Source: Spirochaetales bacterium Spiro_09 (GTDB taxonomy: Bacteria > Spirochaetota > Spirochaetia > Treponematales > Treponemataceae). From it: a DNA stretch of 64,000 bases. The stretch's first letter is position 1. Every line of letters starts with the position of its first letter. The notes under the pieces were generated by a model. The model did not search any database. It was given only the letters and a program-made list of their open reading frames with translations, and had not been told where the DNA came from. The stretch is taken from contig LVBK01000021.1 in NCBI GenBank assembly GCA_001604385.1, forward strand, positions 1 through 64,000, read 5' to 3'. Positions 1 to 9,044 of this stretch are shown here, in pieces. The translations under genes and the position numbers were made by a program.

Positions 1-158
1 TTGTCCATAACAGCACCGACGCCGTCTTTACCGCGGACTTCATGGATCGCATGGATCTTGTTGCAGTAAAAAAGGATGCGTTCGGAAAGGGTTGTCTTTC
101 CCGAGTCAATGTGGGCGCTGATACCGATATTCCTCATCTTGGAAATATCAATAGCCAT
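1..158 (-). CDS. fusA: Elongation factor G, N-terminal fragment (mitochondrial-like type)
   Basis: The gene runs off the left edge; only the first 52 codons are present. EF-G is the GTPase that translocates tRNA and mRNA on the ribosome. The translation shows the P-loop AHIDSGKTT about residues 15-23, followed by [10 protein letters not shown] and a Met-Asp pair. Canonical bacterial EF-G has HDG-AATMD at this place; the [10 protein letters not shown] version is typical of mitochondrial EF-G1 and the related spirochaete/planctomycete proteins. The ATG at 158 follows GTGAGG at a good distance. It has its own promoter (230-258) and a leader of about 65 nt. Confidence 0.93.
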   Translation of the reverse strand, partial: MAIDISKMRNIGISAHIDSGKTTLSERILFYCNKIHAIHEVRGKDGVGAVMD

Positions 159-182
159 ATAACTGTACCTCACTAATATAGA

Positions 183-201
183 TTTTGCGATAAACGCAAA
201 A
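183..201 (-). other. Hairpin in the fusA leader
   Basis: A perfect 7-bp inverted repeat (TTTTGCG / CGCAAAA) with a 5-nt loop lies in the predicted 5' leader of fusA, about 25 nt before the start codon. It is not followed by a U run before the Shine-Dalgarno sequence, so it does not look like a terminator. Its role is unknown; it may stabilise the leader. Confidence 0.45.
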
Positions 202-229
202 GTTTTCAAACAAACATGTATTCTTTTGC

Positions 230-258
230 AGTATATCGAAAAGAGCTGGGTGTGACAA
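230..258 (-). promoter_or_regulatory. Sigma-70-type promoter of fusA
   Basis: On the minus strand TTGTCA (258-253) and TATACT (235-230) are separated by 17 bases. The predicted start near 223 gives a leader of about 65 nt with a Shine-Dalgarno sequence. Confidence 0.75.
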
Positions 259-276
259 GACAACAAGACATGCTTG

Positions 277-1566
277 TCAGTGAAGGGTTATGTGTATGCC
301 CAATTTGATGAGTACGTCATTCGTTGCGCTGTTCCAATTCATTGTGCCTGTGGTTTCCATGCGCCGGGAATCCTTTTCCAGCGCGAAAGAATACGCAATA
401 TCATACGTTCCTTCACCCAGAGGGGAGAAACCCGGTGATCCGGTTTCATAGCCTGCCTCTATATGTGCCCGGCGGGAAAGGCTCATGCCCGTATACACAC
501 GGTTTGAGCCGCCTCTTTCATCCGGAATGCGTTCGGCAGATATTCCTCCATAGAAACGGATTGTGCCAACACTCCGCGTATACTCGGCCAATCCGCGCAG
601 TATTTCTCGCGTGTCCTTGTTGTATACCGATGCTTTTAGCTCGACCGTCTGTATGACTGCATGGACTTCTGTCCTCCAGGAGATTCTTTCACTATCCGGC
701 TCGCTCACCTCATCCCGACGGATTCTGTCCTTCCAGACAATGCCGCCGGCGCGAATGCGGACCGGAACATTCAAAAAACGGTTTGCGCGAACCGCAGCGG
801 CAATAAATTGTCGCGTAAGGACGGGGTTCATCTTTCCGTTCATATCGCGGAAATCTCTGTCCGAAGAATATACGCCGCATGAAAAGGAATGATATGTACC
901 GGTATGGGATATATCGCTTCTGAGCGCGAAGGAGAGGGGTTTGAGGGGATGATAATAGGCTAGTGCAAGTGTATTCGCGCCAAAACCCCTCCAGGCGGCA
1001 AGAAGCTCTGCCCCGCAGCTTATGAATCGCCGGGTCGTGTATGGTGTTTCGGCAAGCCACCAGGACGAGTCGTTACTATGGGACTCCGTAAATGTACCGG
1101 CAATCAGGGCTCCCGTCATGCGGATTCCCTTTTGTGAGCCCTTGACCAGCCGTGCGGAAATATGTAACCAGGAGGGCCGCTCGGCACCGTACAGGCCCGA
1201 TGTACGAAGGCCAAACCTGTTCAGTTCAAATGCAGCATTGGTGGTGTTCAAACCTGTCCCTGCCGATATGGTGCGAACCGGAACCGGCGCGAGCGGGTTA
1301 TAAAAGGAAGAGCCGAGCGGAAAGACGGGGTTGTGGGCCCGGGCTGGAAGACCATTCAGGCTGACCGCGCCGGTAAACACGGACAGACCGTGGACGGGAC
1401 TGAAACGGGCAAACCAGGACCGGATATCGGTGTTCTCCAGCTGTACGCGTGCTTCCGCAAATCCGAGGTTGATACTGCCTTTTGTTGTAAGGGAAAGGTG
1501 ACTGGTTTCGGTGTGTGCATGAAAGAGCGCAAATAAAAGGAACAGCGTAATAGAAGGGGTTTTCAT
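277..1566 (-). CDS. Putative outer-membrane beta-barrel protein, unknown function
   Basis: This 429-residue protein begins with a signal peptide ([19 protein letters not shown]). Its body is made of short alternating hydrophobic/polar segments rich in aromatic, Gly and Arg residues, for example [14 protein letters not shown], as expected of beta strands. It ends LGIHITLH, a strand-like C-terminus. I do not recognise a family; similar anonymous barrels are common in treponemes. It is the last gene of the polA-coaE-SPOR-barrel run, 36 nt after the SPOR gene. The start codon is unusual: it lies in the loop of a perfect 11-bp hairpin (1550-1577) whose 5' arm holds the AAGGGG sequence. An alternative is a periplasmic beta-rich protein. 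Confidence 0.6.
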   Translation of the reverse strand: MKTPSITLFLLFALFHAHTETSHLSLTTKGSINLGFAEARVQLENTDIRSWFARFSPVHGLSVFTGAVSLNGLPARAHNPVFPLGSSFYNPLAPVPVRTISAGTGLNTTNAAFELNRFGLRTSGLYGAERPSWLHISARLVKGSQKGIRMTGALIAGTFTESHSNDSSWWLAETPYTTRRFISCGAELLAAWRGFGANTLALAYYHPLKPLSFALRSDISHTGTYHSFSCGVYSSDRDFRDMNGKMNPVLTRQFIAAAVRANRFLNVPVRIRAGGIVWKDRIRRDEVSEPDSERISWRTEVHAVIQTVELKASVYNKDTREILRGLAEYTRSVGTIRFYGGISAERIPDERGGSNRVYTGMSLSRRAHIEAGYETGSPGFSPLGEGTYDIAYSFALEKDSRRMETTGTMNWNSATNDVLIKLGIHITLH

Positions 1567-1577
1567 ACCCCTTCTAT
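1550..1577 (-). promoter_or_regulatory. Hairpin enclosing a start codon
   Basis: The minus-strand RNA would form a perfect 11-bp stem (1577-1567 with 1560-1550) closing the 6-nt loop AUGAAA. That AUG is the start codon of the 277-1566 gene. The 5' arm contains AAGGGG, the only Shine-Dalgarno-like sequence, only one base from the AUG. The fold would hide the ribosome binding site. Whether it regulates translation is inference. Confidence 0.5.
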
Positions 1578-1602
1578 ATGCTCAAAAAGACGGGTTTGCC
1601 CG

Positions 1603-2463
1603 TTAGCGGCTTGTCTTTACCTCGGACACATAACTCGTGGCAAAATCAGGCTGCGCTTTTACCGAGGCGAGCCAGTATTCCGCTTCCGACTTTGCCTTAT
1701 AGGGACCAACGCGAACCCGGTAGTGGATTTTTCCCTTCGTTTCGCGGGTAAAGATTTCCGCATTCATATAGCGTGCTTTCAAAGTATCCCGTGCCTTTTC
1801 AGCATTGAGCTTGTCGGTGAATGAGCCGGTTTGAATCCAGTACTCGGTAATTTGAGTTCGTCTCGGTGCCGGCTCTGCTTGCTGGCGGGGCGAGGTCGTT
1901 GTTTGAGCGGCAGCGGAAACGCTTCGTGCCGGTTGGGAGGCTTTTTCTACAGTGCCGGCGCTTTCCACCCTGCGGGGTGCTTCGCTTTGTCTTGAGGGCT
2001 CGGCGACCGGTTCTGCCGGTGCCGGGGAGCTGCCTGCAAGGCGTGAAACATCAAGCGCATTATATTGGCTTGAATGCGTATCAGCATTGACAATGGTCAG
2101 GTTTATCTGCTGTGGCGGTGCCTGAACCGGATTTCCGGGTCCGGGAGCGCTTGCAGGATCCTTGACCCAGGCATCCGGATCCGCGGGCATGGTTTCCGTC
2201 ACGCCTGCTACGTTTCCTCCCGCAGTATCGGACTGAGCCTCCGGAGAAATCGGTGCATCGCTTGTGTTGCCTGCTGTGGAAACGGCGTTGCCAACCTCGG
2301 CCGACGCTGTACCCGCTGCCGTCCGGTTTGGCGTCAGAGCAGCCTGTTGAATTCCCGAACTGGTACTTTTTGACGGTGAGTAAAGAAAAAGGGCCGTAGC
2401 GAAAATGATGAGCAAAAAGGAGCTTACGGCGACGATTATCCACAAAATCTTTTTCTGTTCCAT
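1603..2463 (-). CDS. Membrane-anchored SPOR-domain protein
   Basis: The product is 286 residues. It has a short cytoplasmic N-terminus (MEQKKI), one transmembrane helix (about residues 5-27), a long low-complexity Ala/Pro/Ser/Gln linker (about 30-200) and a C-terminal SPOR domain (about 205-285; EYWIQTGSFTDKLNAEKA, RVRVGPYKAKSEAEYW). SPOR domains bind denuded septal peptidoglycan, so a role at the division septum or in wall remodelling is likely. The ATG at 2463 follows GAGG by 6 nt; an in-frame TTG at 2475 is less likely. It begins 8 nt after coaE ends and is probably cotranscribed with polA-coaE. Confidence 0.85.
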   Translation of the reverse strand: MEQKKILWIIVAVSSFLLIIFATALFLYSPSKSTSSGIQQAALTPNRTAAGTASAEVGNAVSTAGNTSDAPISPEAQSDTAGGNVAGVTETMPADPDAWVKDPASAPGPGNPVQAPPQQINLTIVNADTHSSQYNALDVSRLAGSSPAPAEPVAEPSRQSEAPRRVESAGTVEKASQPARSVSAAAQTTTSPRQQAEPAPRRTQITEYWIQTGSFTDKLNAEKARDTLKARYMNAEIFTRETKGKIHYRVRVGPYKAKSEAEYWLASVKAQPDFATSYVSEVKTSR

Positions 2464-2471
2464 ATCAATCC

Positions 2472-3116
2472 TCAATAACCCTTGAGCGAGAGTAATTGTA
2501 CGAGCTTCCTTTCCAGGGCCCGGACGCTTGCGCGGTTATGTACTCTCACAATATCGACATTTTTGGAAAGATATTGAGAAAAGAGATGTTTTTGTGCGGA
2601 AAAACGCTGTAAAACAAGGCGAATCGGCATGTTATCGCGCCGGATCGCGCGAATAAGGCGTAAACAGGCCGGTGCGTCGATATACAGGACGAATGAGCAG
2701 CGGTCCAGCAAGACCGGAGCCTTGTGCAGGGTCGGCGCGTTGAGGATGACTCCCCTGCAGGAACCTTCGGCCGAATCCTTGCACGTTCCCCCCTCAATCT
2801 CGTTCATGATCAATTCGCTGATTTTCGGAAAGATGATCCGTTCGTGCCTGGACAGGAGCTCCTGGTCGGCAAAAAGGAGACTGCCCAGGGCCCGGCGATC
2901 CAGACTTCCGTCCGGGCTCACGAGGGGCACAGACCGAGCGCGGGCTTCACCCGAAAATGCGGCAAGTACCTGATCCTTGACCTGTTCCAGGGCTTTGTGC
3001 GCTATTTTGTCGGCATCGATATGGTGGAACCCCTCTTTTTCCAGTATCGCTGCTGCCTCGTTCTTTCCCGCGCACATCGGTCCAGTAAGCCCGATGACCG
3101 GAATCCGTGTCTTCAT
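2472..3116 (-). CDS. coaE: Dephospho-CoA kinase
   Basis: CoaE phosphorylates the 3' hydroxyl of dephospho-CoA, the last step of coenzyme A synthesis. The 214-residue product has the family length and begins IPVIGLTGPMCAGKN. The P-loop is odd: the usual GK-S/T is GKN here, with Cys-Ala before the Gly. The following features are normal: HHIDADKIAH after the first strand and a 'lid' region with basic residues (IRRDNMPIRLVLQRF). The start codon shares one base with the polA stop (TGATG), so translation is probably coupled. A longer upstream frame exists but overlaps polA and has no family similarity. Confidence 0.82.
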   Translation of the reverse strand: MKTRIPVIGLTGPMCAGKNEAAAILEKEGFHHIDADKIAHKALEQVKDQVLAAFSGEARARSVPLVSPDGSLDRRALGSLLFADQELLSRHERIIFPKISELIMNEIEGGTCKDSAEGSCRGVILNAPTLHKAPVLLDRCSFVLYIDAPACLRLIRAIRRDNMPIRLVLQRFSAQKHLFSQYLSKNVDIVRVHNRASVRALERKLVQLLSLKGY

Positions 3117-5953
3117 CAATGGAAATCCCCCCAGCTCGGACCGGATTCGACGCTGGCGCGCAGGGGCACGGCAAGCTGAACCACCGCTTCCATTTCGCGC
3201 TGTACCAGAACGCGCACTTCCATCACCTTGTCCGAGGGGCATTCAAGTATCAGTTCGTCATGGACTTGCAACAAGAGGCGCGCGCTTGTGAGCGACTGCG
3301 AAAGGGCGCGGTCAACCCGTATCATGGCGGTTTTTACTATGTCGGCTGCGGAACCCTGGATGGGCGTGTTGACCGCGATGCGTTCGGCTCCCGCCTGTTC
3401 CAACTTGTTTGCGCTGGCGATTCCCCTGATATAGCGCCTGCGTCCCATCAGGGTCTCGACGTACCCCTGCGCGCGCGCACGCTCCTTCGTTTCCGCAATA
3501 AACGCGTTCACCCCGGCATAGGTTTCGAAGTAGGTATTGATAAAGCTTGCTGCCTGTCCTCGGGGAATTCGAAGCTCATTGGCAAGACGGAAGGCGCTCA
3601 TGCCGTACATGACGCCGAAGTTGATCGTTTTCGCTACGCGTCTCATGTCGGCGGTAACATCGTCATAGTCAACGGCGAAAATAAGGCTGGCTGTCCGGCG
3701 GTGGACGTCGACTCCTTCGTTGAACGCCGCCATGAGATTCGTGTCCCTCGACAGGTGGGCAAGTATGACAAGCTCGATCTGGGAATAATCCGCGGAAACC
3801 AGCAAAAAACCGTCCGCCGCCCGGAAGGCACGGCGAATACGCCGACCGTTCTGGTCACGCACGGGAATGTTCTGCAAGTTGGGGTCACGGCTCGAAAGAC
3901 GGCCGGTCGCGGTGCCGGTTTGTATAAAACTGGTGTGAACGCGGCCTTCCCGGTCAGCAAGGGCGGGAAGGGCGTCGACATAGGTGGATTTCAGCTTGGC
4001 AAGCGCGCGATAGTCGAGAATCTTGCCCGGAAGAATGTCCTCCGAGGCCAGGTCTTCCAGAACGGAGGTGTCGGTCGAGTACCCTGTTTTGGTTTTCTTG
4101 CCGGGTTGCAGTTTGCGTTCGACAAAAAGAATCTCTTGCAGCTGTTTGGGGGAGGCGATATTGAATTCGTGCCCGGTGATAGAAAAAATCTCGGTTTCGG
4201 TTGCGCGGATTTCCCGTTCAAGCTCGACCGAAAAAGATGCCAATTCCTCCCGCACAAGCCGGATTCCGGCACTTTCCATGTCCGCAAGAATGGCGACCAG
4301 GGGCATTTCCATGGAACGAAACAGCGTTTCAGCTCCCGCTTCGGAGAGCTTCGGGCGGAACAGGTGATAGAGCTTGAGCGTCAGGTCGGTGTCTTCCGCC
4401 GCATACTGCGTTGCCGCATCGACACTGACATCGGCGAAGGTTTTTCCCTTCGGCACGACCTCCGCATAGGAGCGGGTTTCCAGTCCCAGATGGCTGAGTG
4501 CAAGCGATTCGAGAGAAAACGAACCCCAGTCAGGGTCAAGAAGCCAGGCTGCCAGCATGGTGTCAAAAAGGACGCATTCAGGCCGTCCGTTTTTCATGCT
4601 GCCGAACACGCCGGCGCGTGAAAGCACCTGCAGGTCAAATTTTGCATTATGAAGAATAACTTCTGTCGATGAAGAGACAAACAGACGTGACAGTTCGTGC
4701 ATGGCATCCTGCATGTCCATGACAGGCGGACTCTCCTCTCCCAGTTCGGCTTGCGGAGCACGCAGGGGAATGTACCAGCCCGTTCCCGGTGTCAGTGAAA
4801 GGGAAAACCCGACAAGGGTGTCGCTATGGACGGATAAACCGGTGGTTTCGCAGTCGAATGCGGCATGACCCTGGCTGATTGCCGCATCGATCAGTGCGGC
4901 TAGTTCTGTCCGGCTGGTCAGTGTCCGGTAGTCGCCCGCATTAACCGTGGGTGCCGTTTGGGGCAGATCGATCGAAAGCGGTGCTATAAACCGTCCTGGT
5001 TCTGCAGGGGTTCCGGGCATCGCGATCCTCGAGGTATGAGCCGTTCCGGTCTCTTGCGCGGAAGGGGTTCCCTCCGCCTCGATTGTGTCTTTCCCTCCAA
5101 ATTGGCGGGCGACGGTGGGTAATCCCTCCCGCATCATGATGCGCGAGGCTGCAACAAAATCCAGACTTGCGCAGGCGTAGGAATCGAGGGATGCGTCAAT
5201 GGGTACTTCGGGGCACAACGTGACAAGTTTTTTCGAAAAATATGCCATGTCCCGTCCGTCTCGTATCTTGTGGCCCAGTGCGCCGGCTATGGTATCTGCG
5301 TTCTCGTAGATGCCGTCGAGAGTTCCGTATTCGGCCAGCAGCTTCAGAGCTGTCTTGTCTCCGACTCCCTTGACTCCGGGAATATTGTCCGAGGCATCCC
5401 CTGTCAGGGACAGGAGATCGAGCATGCGGTTTGGCGGTATGCCCCACTCGTTTTCAACGCCCCGGGCGTCAATCTTCTCCCAGCCTCCGGTTTTTGCCGG
5501 TTTTAGTATCGAAACATGGTCTGCGACAAGCTGCATCAGGTCCTTGTCGCCGGAAATAATGACGCATTTCCGGTCTTCCTCGGTACACCGGCGGGCCACC
5601 GAGGCAATAATGTCGTCTGCCTCGAAACCGTCCTGGCGGATTATTGCAATGCCAAGTGCTCCGAGTATTTCTTCGATTACCGGAATTTGTGCGTGGAGAT
5701 CTTCTGGAGTCTTCAGGCGGTTTGCCTTGTATTGGTCGTACATTTCATGGCGGAATGTGGGTGTGCGCGAGTCAAAGGCGGCAATAAAGATTTCCGGCTT
5801 GAAATCCTGAATGAGTGCATGCAGGTTCCGGAAAAAACCGAAAATGGCGGACACATTGTTACCGGCCTGGTTGGTCAAGGGGCGTGAAATAAAGGCAAAA
5901 TAGGAACGGTAAATAAGCCCGTAGGCATCAAGAATATAGACAGGTTTCTTCAT
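3116..5953 (-). CDS. polA: DNA polymerase I
   Basis: This 945-residue protein has all three domains. The N-terminal 5'-3' exonuclease is about residues 1-290. The 3'-5' proofreading domain looks active: DCETTGL (Exo I), LHNAKFD (Exo II) and YAAEDTD (Exo III). The C-terminal polymerase has motif A SADYSQIEL, motif B RRVAKTINFGVMYG and motif C QVHDELILE. It acts in Okazaki fragment maturation and excision repair. The ATG at 5953 has no Shine-Dalgarno sequence; an extended -10 box ends 6 nt upstream, so the mRNA may be leaderless. It heads the run polA-coaE-SPOR-barrel. Confidence 0.97.
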   Translation of the reverse strand: MKKPVYILDAYGLIYRSYFAFISRPLTNQAGNNVSAIFGFFRNLHALIQDFKPEIFIAAFDSRTPTFRHEMYDQYKANRLKTPEDLHAQIPVIEEILGALGIAIIRQDGFEADDIIASVARRCTEEDRKCVIISGDKDLMQLVADHVSILKPAKTGGWEKIDARGVENEWGIPPNRMLDLLSLTGDASDNIPGVKGVGDKTALKLLAEYGTLDGIYENADTIAGALGHKIRDGRDMAYFSKKLVTLCPEVPIDASLDSYACASLDFVAASRIMMREGLPTVARQFGGKDTIEAEGTPSAQETGTAHTSRIAMPGTPAEPGRFIAPLSIDLPQTAPTVNAGDYRTLTSRTELAALIDAAISQGHAAFDCETTGLSVHSDTLVGFSLSLTPGTGWYIPLRAPQAELGEESPPVMDMQDAMHELSRLFVSSSTEVILHNAKFDLQVLSRAGVFGSMKNGRPECVLFDTMLAAWLLDPDWGSFSLESLALSHLGLETRSYAEVVPKGKTFADVSVDAATQYAAEDTDLTLKLYHLFRPKLSEAGAETLFRSMEMPLVAILADMESAGIRLVREELASFSVELEREIRATETEIFSITGHEFNIASPKQLQEILFVERKLQPGKKTKTGYSTDTSVLEDLASEDILPGKILDYRALAKLKSTYVDALPALADREGRVHTSFIQTGTATGRLSSRDPNLQNIPVRDQNGRRIRRAFRAADGFLLVSADYSQIELVILAHLSRDTNLMAAFNEGVDVHRRTASLIFAVDYDDVTADMRRVAKTINFGVMYGMSAFRLANELRIPRGQAASFINTYFETYAGVNAFIAETKERARAQGYVETLMGRRRYIRGIASANKLEQAGAERIAVNTPIQGSAADIVKTAMIRVDRALSQSLTSARLLLQVHDELILECPSDKVMEVRVLVQREMEAVVQLAVPLRASVESGPSWGDFH

Positions 5954-5959
5954 GAGTCG

Positions 5960-5968
5960 AGTATAGCA
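5960..5968 (-). promoter_or_regulatory. Extended -10 promoter of polA (leaderless)
   Basis: On the minus strand TGC-TATACT ends at 5960, exactly 6 nt before the polA ATG. The -35 region is poor (TGAACA at an 18-nt spacing), as is usual when TGn precedes the -10. Initiation about 7 nt downstream would fall on the A of the ATG. Confidence 0.6.
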
Positions 5969-5978
5969 TGAATGGGCT

Positions 5979-6458
5979 TCAGGTGTTCAGATCGATTCGG
6001 GTAGCGGTGTGGGGATTGTCCGCATAGACACTGGTGCGTTTTGCGTACGGGTTTTTCAGTCCTGCAACTTTTTCACGGAGAACGGTCATATGCGACTTCA
6101 GGAGCTCGCGGTTTTTCTTGTTTTGCTCCAGAACTTCAGCTTTCAGACGGTCAAGGTCGGTTTTCAGGACAGGGATTTCCGTTTCACTCGCATCGGGGTG
6201 GGTGTCTTTCCACATTACTTCCAGGGGATCAATAACTTTCTGAATGGTATATAGTTCGCCTACAATCGACTGTTCCAGCTCGGTTTGTTGGACCATCGCA
6301 TCGACGTTTCCCGTTTCTATCATTCGCTCCTGTTTTTCAAGGACGGTCAGGTAGGAGCGGAACTTGGAACGCTGTTCTTCGAGTAGCTGGCGCAGGCGTT
6401 TGAGGATGGCAACGCGTTCGTCTATAACTTCCTGTGTCAACCCGTGTTCGTCAGCCAT
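5979..6458 (-). CDS. FlgN-like flagellar export chaperone
   Basis: This is a 159-residue, mostly helical acidic protein (AILKRLRQLLEEQRSKF, ETGNVDAMVQQTELEQSIV) with the size and coiled-coil character of FlgN, which escorts the hook-filament junction proteins FlgK and FlgL to the export gate. Similarity in sequence alone is weak. The call rests on its position 7 nt after fliS in the same transcript behind a sigma-28 promoter. An alternative is another small flagellar chaperone or regulator. Confidence 0.6.
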   Translation of the reverse strand: MADEHGLTQEVIDERVAILKRLRQLLEEQRSKFRSYLTVLEKQERMIETGNVDAMVQQTELEQSIVGELYTIQKVIDPLEVMWKDTHPDASETEIPVLKTDLDRLKAEVLEQNKKNRELLKSHMTVLREKVAGLKNPYAKRTSVYADNPHTATRIDLNT

Positions 6459-6465
6459 ACGGCGG

Positions 6466-6909
6466 TTAACCCGCGATATTTATGCCCGCGGGGGCATTTC
6501 GCTGGACCTGGGGGGCAGCGGCAGTGTTCACTATTTCCGCCCATGCGGCGCGCAGTTGCTCCATCATATCACGCACAAAGACCAGTTTTGTCGTGTTCTT
6601 TTCTATATTACCTTCCAACAGTTGCTGATTGAAATAGGTGTACAGTGAAAGAAGGTTTTTTGCGATTTCTCCACCTGCTTCGAGGTCAAGTGAGGCCATC
6701 AGTTCGGTAATGATTTCCTGGGATTTCAGAATAAAATTATTAAACCGCTCGATTCGCGCGGGTTCTTTCGAAAAATTGTCATCGTTCAGGGCTATGGCTT
6801 CCCCAATCTGCTTGATTGCCTCATCGTACAGCATAATAATCAAAGAGCCCTGGCTGGCTGTCCGTACGCGTGTTTCCCTGTATGCGCTTAACGCCTGATT
6901 GTAACTCAC
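6466..6909 (-). CDS. fliS: Flagellin chaperone FliS
   Basis: FliS binds the disordered C-terminus of flagellin in the cytoplasm, prevents early polymerisation and delivers it for export. The 147-residue product has the family signature near the N-terminus: YRETRVRTASQGSLIIMLYD, then AIKQIGEAI. The rest is four-helix-bundle-like. The start is GTG at 6909 behind GAGGGG. The upstream sigma-28 promoter fits late flagellar expression. In treponemes flagella are periplasmic, so the flagellin is exported to the periplasm. Confidence 0.9.
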   Translation of the reverse strand: MSYNQALSAYRETRVRTASQGSLIIMLYDEAIKQIGEAIALNDDNFSKEPARIERFNNFILKSQEIITELMASLDLEAGGEIAKNLLSLYTYFNQQLLEGNIEKNTTKLVFVRDMMEQLRAAWAEIVNTAAAPQVQRNAPAGINIAG

Positions 6910-6929
6910 AGTACACCCCTCTTTGTCAC

Positions 6930-6956
6930 TTATCGGCCATTCCTTTTTTTACTTTA
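6930..6956 (-). promoter_or_regulatory. Sigma-28 (FliA) promoter of fliS
   Basis: On the minus strand TAAAGTAA (6956-6949) and GCCGATAA (6937-6930) are separated by exactly 11 bases. This is nearly the full FliA consensus TAAAGTTT-N11-GCCGATAA. It gives a leader of about 15 nt with a Shine-Dalgarno sequence before the fliS GTG. Confidence 0.9.
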
Positions 6957-7030
6957 GATGAAAACGGGAGAAAATGCCAGAGAAAACTCGACTGGTTTCG
7001 CTCTTTGTTAGTATTATGTAGATAAGGCGG

Positions 7031-7036
7031 TATAAT
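7031..7036 (+). promoter_or_regulatory. Possible -10 box of ftsH
   Basis: TATAAT ends 6 nt before the ftsH ATG, the same spacing as other leaderless starts here. The -35 is unclear (TTGTTA at 7005-7010 would give a 20-nt spacer). GGCGG just upstream could instead be a distant Shine-Dalgarno sequence. Confidence 0.4.
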
Positions 7037-7042
7037 GAACTG

Positions 7043-9013
7043 ATGAATACAAATAATGACAATAAGAACAACGATCCATTCAATTTTCTGAAATTTGGAC
7101 CGGGCCCGGGTAATGGAGACAACCGCCCGAACTTTCCGAAGATTCCCGTATGGGCCATTATTTTGGCTCTTTTTGCCGTGCTTATGGTTGTTAATATGTC
7201 TATTGCCTCGCGGAATGACACTCTTATACCCTTTTCCGAGTTCAAGTCTAAAATTGAGGATGGGCAAATACGCCGGGTTGTCATGGGACAAACGTATTTT
7301 TTCGGGTATTCGGCCCCCTCCTCAGCCGTTCCGGCAGTACGAAATGACCAGTTGCGGAATCTGATGTTCACCGATCCGGCCTCCCGCTCCGTGACCGCGT
7401 GGAAGACAGTCGGTATCCTGTCCGAGGAATTTATAACCCTGCTGGATGCGCGCCAGATAGAATACTCCGTACAGGCCCAGGAACGGAACATGTTGCTGGA
7501 TTTTATATTTCAATGGATTCTTCCGTTTGCCATTTTCTTCCTGATGTGGCGCTTCCTGATGAAGAAGATGGGGGGTGGCCTGGGTGGCAGCCTGTTTTCC
7601 GCCGGTCAAACCCGTTCTGCTGCTGTTGAGGAAGGAAAGGTTACCACGCGCTTTTCCGACGTTGCCGGTGTTGACGAGGCAAAGGAAGAACTGGTCGAAG
7701 TGGTGGATTTTTTGAAATTCCCGCAAAAATATACGGCAATCGGCGGAAAAATTCCGCGGGGCGTGTTGCTTGTCGGCCCTCCCGGAACTGGCAAGACGCT
7801 GCTCGCTCGGGCTGTAGCGGGCGAGGCGGGCGTTCCCTTTTTCCGCATCAGCGGTTCCGACTTTGTCGAGATGTTTGTCGGTGTCGGAGCCTCCCGCGTA
7901 CGGGATTTGTTTAAACAGGCACGCGAAAAGGCTCCCTGTATCATCTTTATCGATGAGCTGGACGCTATCGGAAAGTCGCGTATCAACTCTATGTCCTCGA
8001 ATGACGAGCGCGAGCAAACCCTGAACCAGTTATTGGTGGAAATGGACGGGTTTGACGTTTCAAGCGGCCTGATTCTGCTGGCGGCCACAAACCGTCCCGA
8101 TGTACTTGATCCCGCCCTGCTGAGACCCGGCCGGTTTGACCGTCAGGTTGTCGTCGATCGCCCGGACGTAAAGGGGCGCGAGCAAATCCTGCGAATTCAC
8201 GCCCGATCAGTGAAAATTGCCAAAGAAGTGGATCTTGTGTCTATTGCCCGCACGACCAGCGGTTCTTCCGGTGCCGATCTTGCCAATATCATCAATGAGG
8301 CTGCCCTTCTTGCCGTTCGTGCCGGCCGCAAGGAAGTCATCATGGACGACCTGAACGAGGCCGTCGAGAAGGCTGTTGCCGGATTGCAAAAAAAGAGCCG
8401 GGTAATAAAGGAAGACGAGCGGAAAATTGTGGCGTTTCACGAAACCGGACACGCGCTTGCAGCGGCCTTTACCGAGGGCGCGGACCGTGTCCACAAGGTT
8501 TCGATCATTCCGCGCGGCATGGCGGCTTTGGGCTATACCATGCAAATGCCCGATGAAGACCGCTACCTGAAAACAGAAAAAGAACTTCTGGGTGAAATTG
8601 ACGTACTGCTGGGGGGCCGGGCCGCGGAGGATCTGGTTTATGGCTCCGTTTCGACCGGCGCGTCAAACGATCTTTCCCGGGCAACTGAAATTGTCCGCCG
8701 CATGATAACCGACTACGGTATGAGCGAGCGCTTTAGGAACGTCGCGCTCAGTCAGCACGGAGCGGGCTATGGCATGAGCGGAGACCCCAAACTGGTGCGC
8801 GACTATGCCGAAACCACCCAACAGTATATCGACGAAGAAATCGCACGGGTTATCAATACCCGGTATACGCATATCAAGTCCATACTTTCCGACAAGAAGG
8901 CTCTGCTTGAGTACATTGCTTCCCGGCTTCTGGAAAAGGAAATCATTGAGGGCGCAGAATTCAAGGAGATCATCGAGGCCGAGACACAGATGGCTTCGTC
9001 CGGAAACAATTGA
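7043..9013 (+). CDS. ftsH: ATP-dependent zinc metalloprotease FtsH
   Basis: FtsH is a hexameric inner-membrane protease that degrades misfolded membrane proteins and short-lived regulators. The 656-residue product has two transmembrane helices (about 33-55 and 152-173) around a periplasmic loop, an AAA domain with Walker A GPPGTGKT near residue 245, Walker [12 protein letters not shown] and the second-region-of-homology [19 protein letters not shown], and the zinc site HETGH near residue 465. Length and order are typical. It is followed closely by the LolA-like gene, which has its own predicted promoter overlapping the ftsH stop. Confidence 0.98.
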   Translation: MNTNNDNKNNDPFNFLKFGPGPGNGDNRPNFPKIPVWAIILALFAVLMVVNMSIASRNDTLIPFSEFKSKIEDGQIRRVVMGQTYFFGYSAPSSAVPAVRNDQLRNLMFTDPASRSVTAWKTVGILSEEFITLLDARQIEYSVQAQERNMLLDFIFQWILPFAIFFLMWRFLMKKMGGGLGGSLFSAGQTRSAAVEEGKVTTRFSDVAGVDEAKEELVEVVDFLKFPQKYTAIGGKIPRGVLLVGPPGTGKTLLARAVAGEAGVPFFRISGSDFVEMFVGVGASRVRDLFKQAREKAPCIIFIDELDAIGKSRINSMSSNDEREQTLNQLLVEMDGFDVSSGLILLAATNRPDVLDPALLRPGRFDRQVVVDRPDVKGREQILRIHARSVKIAKEVDLVSIARTTSGSSGADLANIINEAALLAVRAGRKEVIMDDLNEAVEKAVAGLQKKSRVIKEDERKIVAFHETGHALAAAFTEGADRVHKVSIIPRGMAALGYTMQMPDEDRYLKTEKELLGEIDVLLGGRAAEDLVYGSVSTGASNDLSRATEIVRRMITDYGMSERFRNVALSQHGAGYGMSGDPKLVRDYAETTQQYIDEEIARVINTRYTHIKSILSDKKALLEYIASRLLEKEIIEGAEFKEIIEAETQMASSGNN

Positions 9014-9038
9014 CGGAATACAGTCTTTCTGGTTTACT
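9010..9038 (+). promoter_or_regulatory. Promoter of the LolA-like gene (leaderless)
   Basis: TTGACG (9010-9015, containing the ftsH stop codon) and TTTACT (9033-9038) are 17 bases apart, and the -10 ends exactly 6 nt before the ATG at 9045. The nearby GGGAG is only one base from the ATG, too close for a normal Shine-Dalgarno sequence. Confidence 0.5.
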
Positions 9039-9044
9039 GGGAGC

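Noticed and set aside
3107-4621. A 504-codon open frame on the plus strand opposite polA
   Set aside because: It lies fully inside polA, starts opposite coaE, has the composition of a reverse-frame shadow and no recognisable domain or ribosome binding site.
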